Assembly (NCBI RefSeq): GCF_004348455.1
Contig: NZ_SMKA01000050.1
Location: 1-38,847, forward strand
Reading direction: 5' to 3'
DNA from: Kribbella albertanoniae
GTDB lineage: Bacteria > Actinomycetota > Actinomycetes > Propionibacteriales > Kribbellaceae
DNA length: 38,847 bases
Numbering within the stretch: position 1 is the first letter of the stretch; each line of letters starts with the position of its first letter. This document shows, piece by piece, positions 26,506-33,594 of this stretch. The position numbers and the translations under genes are program-made. The notes beneath the pieces were generated by a model. It did not search any database. It had not been told where the DNA came from and saw only the letters and a program-made list of their open reading frames with translations.

Positions 26506-26626
26506 GGGATCCCCAGGTGAGAACGCCTGGTGGTCACCCCTGCCGCCAGTACGTGCAGGAAAAGTAGCGCACGGACTGGCGGATCAAGCAAGTCGAACGG
26601 GTTGCAGCTTCGTGCAATTGCTGGGA
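26506..26626 (-). promoter_or_regulatory. Regulatory module 3 (before arr5)
   Basis: Contains the palindrome TTGCA-N6-TGCAA (26602-26617), -35-like TTGATC (minus strand, 26582-26587) and -10-like TACTTT (26561-26566). A 14-bp inverted repeat with one mismatch (26543-26556 with 26569-26582) surrounds the -10. The conserved leader follows, with hairpin arms 26513-26517 and 26526-26530 close to the start codon and GGGG as the probable ribosome site. Nearly the same sequence recurs before arr3, and in part before arr1. Confidence 0.75.
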
Positions 26627-27898
26627 TCAGCGCAGCGTGAAGTTGAAGGTGGGGCTGGTGGTGGCGCTGATGGTGAGGCCGTTGACGGTGATTGCGGGGA
26701 GGACGATCCGGTGGCGGTAGGTGCCGGGCTTGTCGACGCCGGCCCGGGCGTGCTTGAGCATGGAGCCCTTGTTGAACTGGACTGCGAAGCCGGGGTCCCA
26801 CTTGGAGCCGGTCCAGTACTGCAGGGTGCCGCGGACGGTGGCGGCGGGCTGGATCTTGCCCGTGATGTCGACCCTGGTGCCCGTCTTGGCTGCCGCAGGG
26901 GTGAAGCGCAGGTCGATGAACTTGATCAAGGTCTTCGAGGATTTGGCCGAGGTTGAGGCGGCCGGGGTGAGTGCGATGACGTTGCCGCTGACAACCTTCC
27001 GGGCGGGGACGAACAGCCGGTACTGGCGGTTGCCCAGGGAGGCGATGCCGGTGTCGAAGGCAGTCGTGGTGTTGCCGGCGTACCGGCCGTAGGTCTTCCA
27101 GGCGTCGGTGGTCTTGGCGCGGGCTTGGAGTTCGACCTTGATACCGCTCGCCCGCTCTTCGCGGCCTTCGCTGGTGAAGAGGTCGAGGGTGCTCTTGATT
27201 CCGAGACGCGCGCCGTACACGGCCGAGGCCGGCACGGTGGTCCCGGCGCCGAGGGTGCCCAGGCGGACGATCTTGGCGTCCAGTGCGCTCGCGCCCCACT
27301 CGTTCCACGCGTTCAGCCGGATCGCGGCAGGACGCGCTTGCGCCGGTACGACGCCCGACGTCGTACCGGTGGCGAAGGTGTAGCTGCTGGTGGCGGTGCC
27401 TGGCAGGTCAACGGCGGCCTTGACGGATCCGTTGCCCGCGACGTCGAGCGGGTCGTTCGGCGTCGAGTCCGCGGGCGCAGCCAGCGTCCAGCTCAGCGTG
27501 GTGGTCAGGTTCGCGGCCAGGTTCGCGTCTTTCAACGCCGGTACGGCGGGACGGTGGGCGTCGAACCACGCCGACTCGGCGCCTTCGCTCAGTACGTCGC
27601 CGACCTCGCTCTTGACGATGATGCGGGTCTTGTCCGACTCCTTGAACTGGTACGTCTTCAGCAGGGCCTCGTTCGGCCCGGTCTCCGGCAGTGCCATCGC
27701 GATGAATGGCGCCTCGCCTTCCTTCTCGATGTAGACGACGCTGCGGGTGTTGTCGTCCTTCCAGGTGACCCGGATGTCTTCTCCGGCCCAGCCGATGGTG
27801 AGGTCGGTCGGCGCGTCCGGGGTCGCGGCGAAGGCCGGGGTCTGGAGACCGGCGGCGAGGGCAGCGACAGCAGTAGCCGTCAGGGCAAATCTACGCAT
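26627..27898 (-). CDS. arr4: secreted multi-beta-domain paralogue
   Basis: A 423-residue protein (signal peptide MRRFALTATAVAALAAGLQT, AFA cleavage). The FnIII-like N-terminus reads PDAPTDLTIGWAGEDIRVTW. Domain two contains TPNDPLDVAGNGSVKAAVDLPG. Domain three is almost identical to arr2 (LDLFTSEGREERASGIKVEL). The last domain diverges (LQYWTGSKWDPGFAVQF) and ends TFNFTLR. ATG 27898 (AAAGG 6 nt upstream) is preferred over a frame to 27940 that lies in the hairpin before it. It follows arr3 across a 65-bp gap. Confidence 0.85.
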   Translation of the reverse strand: MRRFALTATAVAALAAGLQTPAFAATPDAPTDLTIGWAGEDIRVTWKDDNTRSVVYIEKEGEAPFIAMALPETGPNEALLKTYQFKESDKTRIIVKSEVGDVLSEGAESAWFDAHRPAVPALKDANLAANLTTTLSWTLAAPADSTPNDPLDVAGNGSVKAAVDLPGTATSSYTFATGTTSGVVPAQARPAAIRLNAWNEWGASALDAKIVRLGTLGAGTTVPASAVYGARLGIKSTLDLFTSEGREERASGIKVELQARAKTTDAWKTYGRYAGNTTTAFDTGIASLGNRQYRLFVPARKVVSGNVIALTPAASTSAKSSKTLIKFIDLRFTPAAAKTGTRVDITGKIQPAATVRGTLQYWTGSKWDPGFAVQFNKGSMLKHARAGVDKPGTYRHRIVLPAITVNGLTISATTSPTFNFTLR

Positions 27899-27915
27899 GG
27901 GAAACCTTTCAAAGG

Positions 27916-27951
27916 CACGCACCGCCACGGCTGTTGCCATGGCGGTGCGTG
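27916..27951 (-). terminator. Hairpin between arr3 and arr4
   Basis: A 16-bp stem (27916-27931 with 27936-27951) with one mismatch and a 4-nt loop lies in the 65-bp gap. There is no T-tract. It could partly end the arr3 transcript or set the arr3:arr4 ratio. Its arm CACGCACCG recalls, but does not equal, the arm of the inverted repeat at 29274-29313. Confidence 0.6.
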
Positions 27952-27963
27952 GAGAGAGCGTGA

Positions 27964-29235
27964 TCAGCGAATGGTCTGGTTGTAGCCAGGGCTCGTGTTG
28001 GCGTTGACGGTCAGGCCGTTCACGACGACCGTGGGCGCGACGACGCGGAGGCGGATGGTGCCGAGCTCGAAGTCGGGTTCACTGCGGTAGTAGTAGGAAC
28101 CGTTGGTGAGCTGGATCCTGCCGTCGTTGTACCAGGTGTTGGTGTCCCAGTCCCAGTACTGCCAGGTGCCCCTGGCTGTCACGGCGGGCAGGATCTTCAG
28201 CGAGAAGGTCCAGCGGGTACCGGGCCGGCCGACCGTCGGGTTGAAGCCACCACTGACGATCTTGACCAGCGTCGTGGAGGACTTGGCCGACGTGGAGGCG
28301 GCCGGGGTCAGCGCGATGACGTTGCTGAGGGCAACTTTTCGGGCGGGCAGCCAGAGCCGGTACTGGCGGTTGCCGAGGGAGGCGATGCCGGTGTCGAAGG
28401 CGCTGGTCGTGTTGCCGGTGTAGCGGCCGTAGGTCTTCCAGGCGTCGGTGGACTTGGCGCGGGCCTGCAGCTCGACCTTGACGTCGCTGGCGCGCTCTTC
28501 GCGGCCTTCGCTGGTGAAGAGGTCGACGGTGCTCTTGATGGCGAGCCGTGCCGAGTACACGGCCTTCCCGGGAACGGTGATCGCGGCGCCGAGCGTGCCC
28601 AGTCGCAGGATCCTGGCGCCCGTCGCGCCCTCGCCCCACTCGTTGACGGCGCTCAGCTTGATCGCCGCCGGACGTGCCACGCGCGGAAGGGTGCCCGACG
28701 TGCGGTCGGCAGGGAAGGTGACGGCCTGCGTCGCGGTACCGGGCAGGTCGATGGTGGCCTTGACGGATCCGGGACCGGCGATGTCCAGCGGGTCACCCGG
28801 CGTCTGGTCGGCGACACCGGCCAGCGTCCAGGTGATGGCAGCCGCCGAAGTCGCGGTCAGGTTGGCGTCCTTCAAAGCCGGTACGGCGGGACGCCGGGTA
28901 TCGAAGAGCGGAGTCGCCGTACCGTCGCTGGCCTCTTCGCCGACGACGGCCTTGACGATCAGCCGGACCTTGTCCGATGCGGTGAGCGAGTTGCTCAGCG
29001 AGAACTCGTCGCCGCCGTCGGAGGTCACCGATGCGAGCAGGGCGGGCGCGCCGCCGTCGTACTCGACGAAGATCTGGTTGGCCTGGCCGGTGTCTTTCCA
29101 GGTCAGGTGGACCTTCCCGGCGGTCCAGCCGACGGTGAGGTCGGTCGGTGCGTCCGGGGCCGCGGCCCAGGCGGGTGCCTGCAGGCCGGCGGTCAGGAGG
29201 GCAGCCGTGGCTGCGGTCAGAACGGTTTTACGCAT
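27964..29235 (-). CDS. arr3: first gene of the second two-gene unit, secreted paralogue
   Basis: A 423-residue exported protein (MRKTVLTAATAALLTAGLQA, AWA cleavage). Its first two domains are closest to arr2: PDAPTDLTVGWTAGKVHLTW and DTRRPAVPALKDANL. Its last domain is closest to arr1: both have GTRWTFS-[LV]-KI and VVVNGLTVNA. It therefore looks like a recombinant. The C-terminal repeat is unusual (WQYWDWDTNTWYNDG) and the end is GYNQTIR. The signal peptide places the start at ATG 29235, right after the conserved leader. Confidence 0.86.
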   Translation of the reverse strand: MRKTVLTAATAALLTAGLQAPAWAAAPDAPTDLTVGWTAGKVHLTWKDTGQANQIFVEYDGGAPALLASVTSDGGDEFSLSNSLTASDKVRLIVKAVVGEEASDGTATPLFDTRRPAVPALKDANLTATSAAAITWTLAGVADQTPGDPLDIAGPGSVKATIDLPGTATQAVTFPADRTSGTLPRVARPAAIKLSAVNEWGEGATGARILRLGTLGAAITVPGKAVYSARLAIKSTVDLFTSEGREERASDVKVELQARAKSTDAWKTYGRYTGNTTSAFDTGIASLGNRQYRLWLPARKVALSNVIALTPAASTSAKSSTTLVKIVSGGFNPTVGRPGTRWTFSLKILPAVTARGTWQYWDWDTNTWYNDGRIQLTNGSYYYRSEPDFELGTIRLRVVAPTVVVNGLTVNANTSPGYNQTIR

Positions 29236-29349
29236 GAGTTCCCCAGGTGAGAGCGCCTGGCGAACCACCCCTGCCGCCAGTGCGTGCAGGAAAAGTAGCG
29301 CACGCACTGGCGGGATCAAGCAAGCTCAACGAGTTGCAGCTTCGTGCAA
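29236..29349 (-). promoter_or_regulatory. Regulatory module 2 (before arr3)
   Basis: Palindrome TTGCA-N6-TGCAA (29334-29349) directly follows the arr2 stop. Then come -35-like TTGATC (29314-29319), a 16-bp spacer and -10-like TACTTT (29292-29297). A perfect 14-bp inverted repeat (29274-29287 with 29300-29313) flanks the -10. The conserved leader has two alternative stems: 29243-29247 with 29256-29260, and 29258-29262 with 29275-29279. The TGG at 29258-29260 is shared, so only one can form. Confidence 0.78.
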
Positions 29350-30615
29350 TTACCGGATGGTGAGGGTGAAGGCCGAGCTCGTGGTGGCGCTGACGGTCAG
29401 GCCGTTGACGAGGACGGCGGGCACGGTGATGCGGAAGCGGGCGGAGCCGGGCTCGTCGCCTGCGCCGCCGTGCTGGAGGGCGTAGCCGTTGTTGAACTGC
29501 AGGGGACCGGCGTCGAACCAGGCCTGGCCGTCCCAGAACTGCAGGCGGGCCTTGACGGTCGAGGCGGGCGAGATCCGCGCGGACAGGTCGACGTTGGCGC
29601 CGCGGTTGGCGACGGCCGGGGTGAAGCCTGCCGAGATGAACTTGGTCAGCGTCACCGAGGACTTGGCCGACGTGGAGGTGGCCGGGGTCAGCGCGATGAC
29701 ATTGGTGGCGACGATCTTGCGGGCCGGGACCAGGAGCCGGTACTGACGGTTGCCCAGGGAGGCGATGCCGGTCTCGAAGGCGGCCGTGGTGTTACCGGCG
29801 TACCGGCCGTAGGTCTTCCAGGCGTCGGTGGTCTTGGCGCGCGCCTGCAGCTCGACCTTGATACCGCTCGCCCGCTCCTCGCGGCCTTCGCTGGTGAACA
29901 GGTCGAGGGTGCTCTTGATCGCGAGCCGGGAACCGTAGACGGCGCGCGCCGGCACGGTCATTCCGGCGGCGAGGCTGCCCACGCGCAGAACCTTGACGTC
30001 CTGTGCGCTGTCGCCCCACTCGTTGACGGCGCTCAGCTTGATCGCTGCGGGCCGGGCCACGGCCGGAAGCACACCCGAGGTCGCGCCGACGGCGAAGGTG
30101 TGGCTGTTGGTCGCGGTACCGGGGAGGTCGATGTTGGCCTTGACCGCTCCGGCGCCGGCGACGTCCAGCGGGTCGCCCGGCGTCTGGTCGGCGACGGCGG
30201 CCAGGGTCCAGCTGATGGAGGCAGTCGAGACGGCGACCAGGTTGGCGTCCTTCAGGGCCGGTACGGCGGGACGGCGGGTGTCGAAGACCGGCGTCGCCGT
30301 TCCTTCGCTGACCTCGGTGCCGTTGCTGGCCTTGACGATCAGCCGGACCTTGTCCGAGGCGGTGAGCGGGTTGGTCAGGGAGATCTCGTTGCCACCGGCA
30401 GCGGTGAGGGACGCGATCAGGCCCGGCGTGCCGCCGTCGTACTCGGCGTAGACCAGGTTGGCGTCGCCGTTGTCCTTCCAGGTCAGGTGGACCTTTCCGT
30501 CGACCCAGGCGACGGTCAGATCGGTCGGTGCATCCGGAGCCACCGCGAAGGCAGGGGTCTGCAGACCGACGGACAGGGCGGCGACAGCAGTCACCGCGAG
30601 GGCAATTTTGCGCAT
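29350..30615 (-). CDS. arr2: secreted multi-beta-domain paralogue
   Basis: A 421-residue protein with signal peptide MRKIALAVTAVAALSVGLQT (AFA cleavage). It shows FnIII-like PDAPTDLTVAWVDGKVHLTW, second-domain TPGDPLDVAGAGAVKANIDL, and the shared third domain (LDLFTSEGREERASGIKVEL, KTYGRYAGNT, SLGNRQYRLLVP). The last repeat reads LQFWDGQAWFDAGPLQFNNG and ends AFTLTIR. It starts 25 bp after arr1 and has no promoter module of its own, so it should be read from module 1. No Cys is present. Confidence 0.87.
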   Translation of the reverse strand: MRKIALAVTAVAALSVGLQTPAFAVAPDAPTDLTVAWVDGKVHLTWKDNGDANLVYAEYDGGTPGLIASLTAAGGNEISLTNPLTASDKVRLIVKASNGTEVSEGTATPVFDTRRPAVPALKDANLVAVSTASISWTLAAVADQTPGDPLDVAGAGAVKANIDLPGTATNSHTFAVGATSGVLPAVARPAAIKLSAVNEWGDSAQDVKVLRVGSLAAGMTVPARAVYGSRLAIKSTLDLFTSEGREERASGIKVELQARAKTTDAWKTYGRYAGNTTAAFETGIASLGNRQYRLLVPARKIVATNVIALTPATSTSAKSSVTLTKFISAGFTPAVANRGANVDLSARISPASTVKARLQFWDGQAWFDAGPLQFNNGYALQHGGAGDEPGSARFRITVPAVLVNGLTVSATTSSAFTLTIR

Positions 30616-30640
30616 GTTGATCCTGCTTCTTGTGAGGGGA

Positions 30641-31918
30641 CTAGCGAATGGTGAGGTTGTACGCCGAGCTCGTGGTGGCGTTGACGGTCAGACCGTTGAC
30701 GACCACCGTGGGGACGGTGACGCGGACGCGGATGCTGACGCGCTCGGTCTCAGGGCCTCCGCGCTCGACGTAGGAGCCCTTGGTGATGGGAAGCGGTCCG
30801 GCGTCGAACCACGCCCGGCCGTCCCAGAACTGCAACTTGCCCTGCACGGTCACGGCCGGCTGGATCTTGACCGAGAAGGTCCAGCGGGTACCGATCCGGC
30901 CGGTCGACGGGCTGAAGCCACTGCCGGCGTAGTTGATGAAGGTCTTGGAGGACTTCGCCGAGGTCGACGACGCCGGGGTCAGGACGATGACGTTGCCGCT
31001 GACAACCTTCCGGGCCGGGACCCACAGCCGGTACTGGCGGTTGCCCAGGGAAGCGATGCCGGTGTCGAACGCGGTGGTCGTGTTACCGGCGTACCGGCCG
31101 TAGGTCTTCCAGGCGTCGGTGGTCTTGGCGCGGGCCTGCAGCTCGACCGGGATGGCGCTCGCGCGCTCCTCGCGGCCCGGGCTGGTGAACAGGTCCAGGG
31201 TGCTCTTGATGGCGAGCCGAGTCGAGTACGCCGCCGTCGCGGGGACCGTGATCCCGGCGCCCAGCGTGCCTACCTTGACGGTCTTGACGGCCTTGGCCTG
31301 GCCCCACGGGTTGCTCGAGTACAGAGTGAACGTGGTCGGACGCGGCTGCGGTACGAACGTGAAGGTCGTCGCCGGGGCCTGGACGAACCCGAGGCTCTCG
31401 GTTTTGCCGTTCGGACGCAGGGCGGTGACCTCGACTCCGTCGCGGAGCGGGTCGTCCAGCGGGTCGTTCGGCGTACCGTCCGCAATCGCGGCCTGCGTCC
31501 ACTTGAGCTGGGTCGACAGGTTCGGCAGCAGGTTCGCGTCCTGGAGCACCGGCGCGGGCAGGACCAAGGTGTCGAACTCCGGCGACAGGCCAGGCTCGCT
31601 GAGCTCCTCGGCCACCGCCGCCTTGACGACCAGTTGCACGTGGTCCGCGTGCGCGAAGATGCCCCTCGGCACCAGGACGTCGTTGGCGTCAGCGGCGGCC
31701 ACCTTGGCGACCTCGAGGAGGGTCGGGTCGTTCTGGTACTTCAGGTAGACGACGTTGGCTTCGCCGTTGTCCTTCCAGGTCAGCTGGACCTTTTCGTCGG
31801 CGCCGAAAGCGACCTTCACGTCGGTCGGTGCGTCCGGCGCGGCGGCCCAGGCGGGCGTGGCGAGGCCGGCGGTCAGGAGGGCGGCCGCAGCCGCAGTGGT
31901 GGCAGCAACTCTGCGCAT
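30641..31918 (-). CDS. arr1: first gene of the array, secreted paralogue
   Basis: A 425-residue exported protein (MRRVAATTAAAAALLTAGLA, AWA cleavage). It is chimeric. The first half resembles arr5 (DANLLPNLSTQLKWTQ and TPNDPLDDPLRDG), while the third domain matches arr2-arr4 (LDLFTSPGREERASAIPVEL, SLGNRQYRLWVP). The last domain shares GTRWTFSVKI with arr3 and LQFWDGRAWFDAGPL with arr2. The end is AYNLTIR. It follows module 1 and is divergently placed 118 bp from the DUF151 gene's stop side. Function unknown. Confidence 0.87.
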   Translation of the reverse strand: MRRVAATTAAAAALLTAGLATPAWAAAPDAPTDVKVAFGADEKVQLTWKDNGEANVVYLKYQNDPTLLEVAKVAAADANDVLVPRGIFAHADHVQLVVKAAVAEELSEPGLSPEFDTLVLPAPVLQDANLLPNLSTQLKWTQAAIADGTPNDPLDDPLRDGVEVTALRPNGKTESLGFVQAPATTFTFVPQPRPTTFTLYSSNPWGQAKAVKTVKVGTLGAGITVPATAAYSTRLAIKSTLDLFTSPGREERASAIPVELQARAKTTDAWKTYGRYAGNTTTAFDTGIASLGNRQYRLWVPARKVVSGNVIVLTPASSTSAKSSKTFINYAGSGFSPSTGRIGTRWTFSVKIQPAVTVQGKLQFWDGRAWFDAGPLPITKGSYVERGGPETERVSIRVRVTVPTVVVNGLTVNATTSSAYNLTIR

Positions 31919-32036
31919 GTAGGAACCCCAGGTGAGAAACGCCTGGCGATCACCCCTGCCGCCAGTGCGTGGCTCGGACCATAACAGGTCAACGGTGCAG
32001 ACCGGAAAACATTTGCATCAACGTGCAAAGGGTCAC
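31919..32036 (-). promoter_or_regulatory. Regulatory module 1 (before arr1)
   Basis: On the minus strand TTTGCACGTTGATGCAAA (32012-32029) is the best palindrome of the three modules, with 6-bp arms. A -10-like TATGGT lies at 31978-31983. The leader is conserved, with alternative stems 31928-31932/31942-31946 and 31944-31948/31960-31964. The distal arm of the inverted repeat found in modules 2 and 3 is missing here, so sequence between the leader and palindrome differs. Confidence 0.72.
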
Positions 32037-32510
32037 TCAGCTGGAGAAGTCCTCCGGCGCGACGCCGTCCAGGAACTGGCGGAATCGCTCCAGTTCGGCC
32101 TGTTCCTCCTCGGGAGTGGCCACGCCGGCCTCGCGCAGAACCTCTTCTGTACAGCGGATCGGGGTGTTCAGGCGGACTGCGAGCGCCACCGAGTCGCTCG
32201 GTCTCGCCGACACCCGCGCACCGTTGTCGAGCAGTAACTCTGCGTAGAAAACCGCGTCCCGTAGTTCGACGATCTCGACCGCTTCCAGCCGCACGCCCCA
32301 GGCTTCGATCAGGTCCCGCATCAGGTCGTGGGTGAGTGGGCGGGACGGGCGCAGGCCCTGTTCCTCGTAGGCGATCGCGGTCGCTTCGACCGAGCCGATC
32401 GAGATCGGCAGATAGCGGTAACCCTCGGTCTCGCGCAGCATCATCACCGGGGCCCGGTTGGGCGATTCCATCCGGATCCCGATCAGTGTCAGTTCTCGCA
32501 TCATCGTCAT
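32037..32510 (-). CDS. DUF151 bifunctional-nuclease-family protein
   Basis: A 157-residue protein of the DUF151 (BFN) family. Landmarks are LPISIGSVEATAIAYEEQG (about residues 35-53), RPLTHDLMRDLIEAWGV and ARPSDSVALAVRLNTPI. Family members have been reported with nuclease activity in plants and bacteria; the cellular role is unclear. The C-terminal 30 residues are acidic. ATG 32510 has GGAGAGG upstream. It lies upstream of the array on the same strand, 118 bp away, with an independent array promoter between. Confidence 0.9.
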   Translation of the reverse strand: MTMMRELTLIGIRMESPNRAPVMMLRETEGYRYLPISIGSVEATAIAYEEQGLRPSRPLTHDLMRDLIEAWGVRLEAVEIVELRDAVFYAELLLDNGARVSARPSDSVALAVRLNTPIRCTEEVLREAGVATPEEEQAELERFRQFLDGVAPEDFSS

Positions 32511-32792
32511 GGTGCGACCTCTCCTCAGACCGGCACCCGGTGGGGCGCCGGTTCCTCGGTAGGAACATACCCGTCGGTTCCAGTGTCACCCGGACACCCC
32601 TGCGGCCGCGCCCGGATCGTCACCGAGTCGTGCCGCGACAGCGCGCTGAAAGCGGACGGCCCTACGATCCAGGTCAAATCACTTGCACGGTCAGTTACTG
32701 ACAAAGCAAGGTAGATCACTTTAAGGTGACAGTGCGTCATCGGCCGCGTCCGGCGACGCCACGTCAGCGTACGGCGAGAGGCTGGGGACCGA
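32511..32792. promoter_or_regulatory. Divergent regulatory region between the DUF151 and LuxR-type genes
   Basis: No gene is seen in this 282-bp gap. It holds a perfect palindrome GTCAGTTACTGAC (32690-32702), an imperfect one TCACTTTAAGGTGA (32716-32729) and, just before the first, TTGCACG (32683-32689). That is the exact half-site of the array operator. CTGACA (32698-32703) and TTAAGG (32721-32726) could be a -35/-10 pair with 17-bp spacing for the plus-strand gene. Confidence 0.4.
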
Positions 32793-33494
32793 ATGCCGAC
32801 AGGTCGGGGGACCTTTGCAGTAAATCAGGCGTGGACCGAGGTGCTGATCGTGGCGCCGAATCGACTGGTCCGCGACGGAGTGCAGACACTGGTCGAGGAG
32901 CAGGACCGGTTCCGGGTTGCGGGTGCGGTGGAGAACATCGCGGCCGCGGCCGTCGGGATCCGTTCCGGCCGGACCGATGTGGTGCTCGTGGACACGGCGT
33001 ACCACGCCGGGATCACGAGACTTCTTCAAGGCCGGGACACGGCCAGCAAACTCAAGGTGGTCGCGCTCGTCACCGGGGACTGTCCACCGGTGAAGCGGCT
33101 GCGGGAGTATTTCGCCGCCGGTCTGGACGGAATCGTCTCGAGTGCGGACGACATCACGGTCGGCCTGGTCGCGGTCCGCTCCGGCCTGGCGCCGGACGGC
33201 TGGATCAGTCCGACGATCGGCGCCGAGATCCTGCGGGATCCGCCGCCGGCACCCGAGCCGCCAGAACGGTTGCTTGAGGCAATCACACCGAGCGAGTACG
33301 CCGTACTGAAGCTGGTCGCCGACGGTCATACCGATCGTGAGATCGCCGGCCGGCTGCAGCGCAGCGAACGCGTGGTCAAGTACCACGTGTCGAACCTGCT
33401 CTCGAAGCTGCACGCGCGGAACCGGGCGCACGTCGTCAAGCTGGCAGTTCGGACAGGTCTGCTGGCGATCCCCTGTCCGTCCGACCAGGGCTGA
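32793..33494 (+). CDS. LuxR/NarL-type regulator with an atypical receiver domain
   Basis: A 233-residue regulator. Residues 17-130 resemble a response-regulator receiver. The acidic pair is lost (VLIVAPNRLVRDGV where VDDH is usual), although an Asp remains at the phosphorylation position (DVVLVDTAYH). The C-terminal LuxR HTH (about 165-225) is canonical: LVADGHTDREIAGRLQRSE and VVKYHVSNLLSKLHARNR. No partner kinase gene lies nearby, so it may respond to something other than phosphorylation. ATG 32793 has GGGGA 4 nt upstream; the true start could be internal (residue 15 region). Confidence 0.85.
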   Translation: MPTGRGTFAVNQAWTEVLIVAPNRLVRDGVQTLVEEQDRFRVAGAVENIAAAAVGIRSGRTDVVLVDTAYHAGITRLLQGRDTASKLKVVALVTGDCPPVKRLREYFAAGLDGIVSSADDITVGLVAVRSGLAPDGWISPTIGAEILRDPPPAPEPPERLLEAITPSEYAVLKLVADGHTDREIAGRLQRSERVVKYHVSNLLSKLHARNRAHVVKLAVRTGLLAIPCPSDQG

Positions 33495-33594
33495 CGTGTC
33501 CGAACGACACGGGTTCCACGGCCTGCAAGGCGGTTGACTCGATGGCAGGGCCGAACAGCGGCCCGGCACATCGAAACCAGGGGAGGCGCACACC

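Larger units (their letters stand above)
20091..31918 (-). repeat. Tandem array of nine secreted-protein paralogues
   Basis: Nine consecutive minus-strand genes encode related 421-429-residue exported proteins. In transcription order they start at 31918, 30615, 29235, 27898, 26505, 25213, 23943, 22646 and 21368; I call them arr1-arr9. Intergenic gaps are 25, 114, 65, 121, 11, 1, 7 and 12 bp. The three regulatory modules (before arr1, arr3 and arr5) give units of 2, 2 and 5 genes. Arr1-arr4 share a nearly identical middle domain; arr5-arr9 form a second subfamily. No mobile-element genes flank the array. Confidence 0.93.

Noticed and set aside
26543..29313. Inverted repeats as ends of an insertion sequence
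   Set aside because: Each pair is only 40 bp long overall, sits in promoter regions and surrounds no transposase; no target duplications are seen.
31987..31992. TTGACC as the -35 of the arr1 promoter
   Set aside because: It is only 3 bp from the TATGGT -10, and at 17-bp spacing the sequence reads CGCACT, not a -10.
31919..32036. Array leader as a known riboswitch such as c-di-AMP (ydaO) or cobalamin
   Set aside because: I could not match the conserved cores of these classes; a covariance-model search (Infernal/Rfam) would decide.
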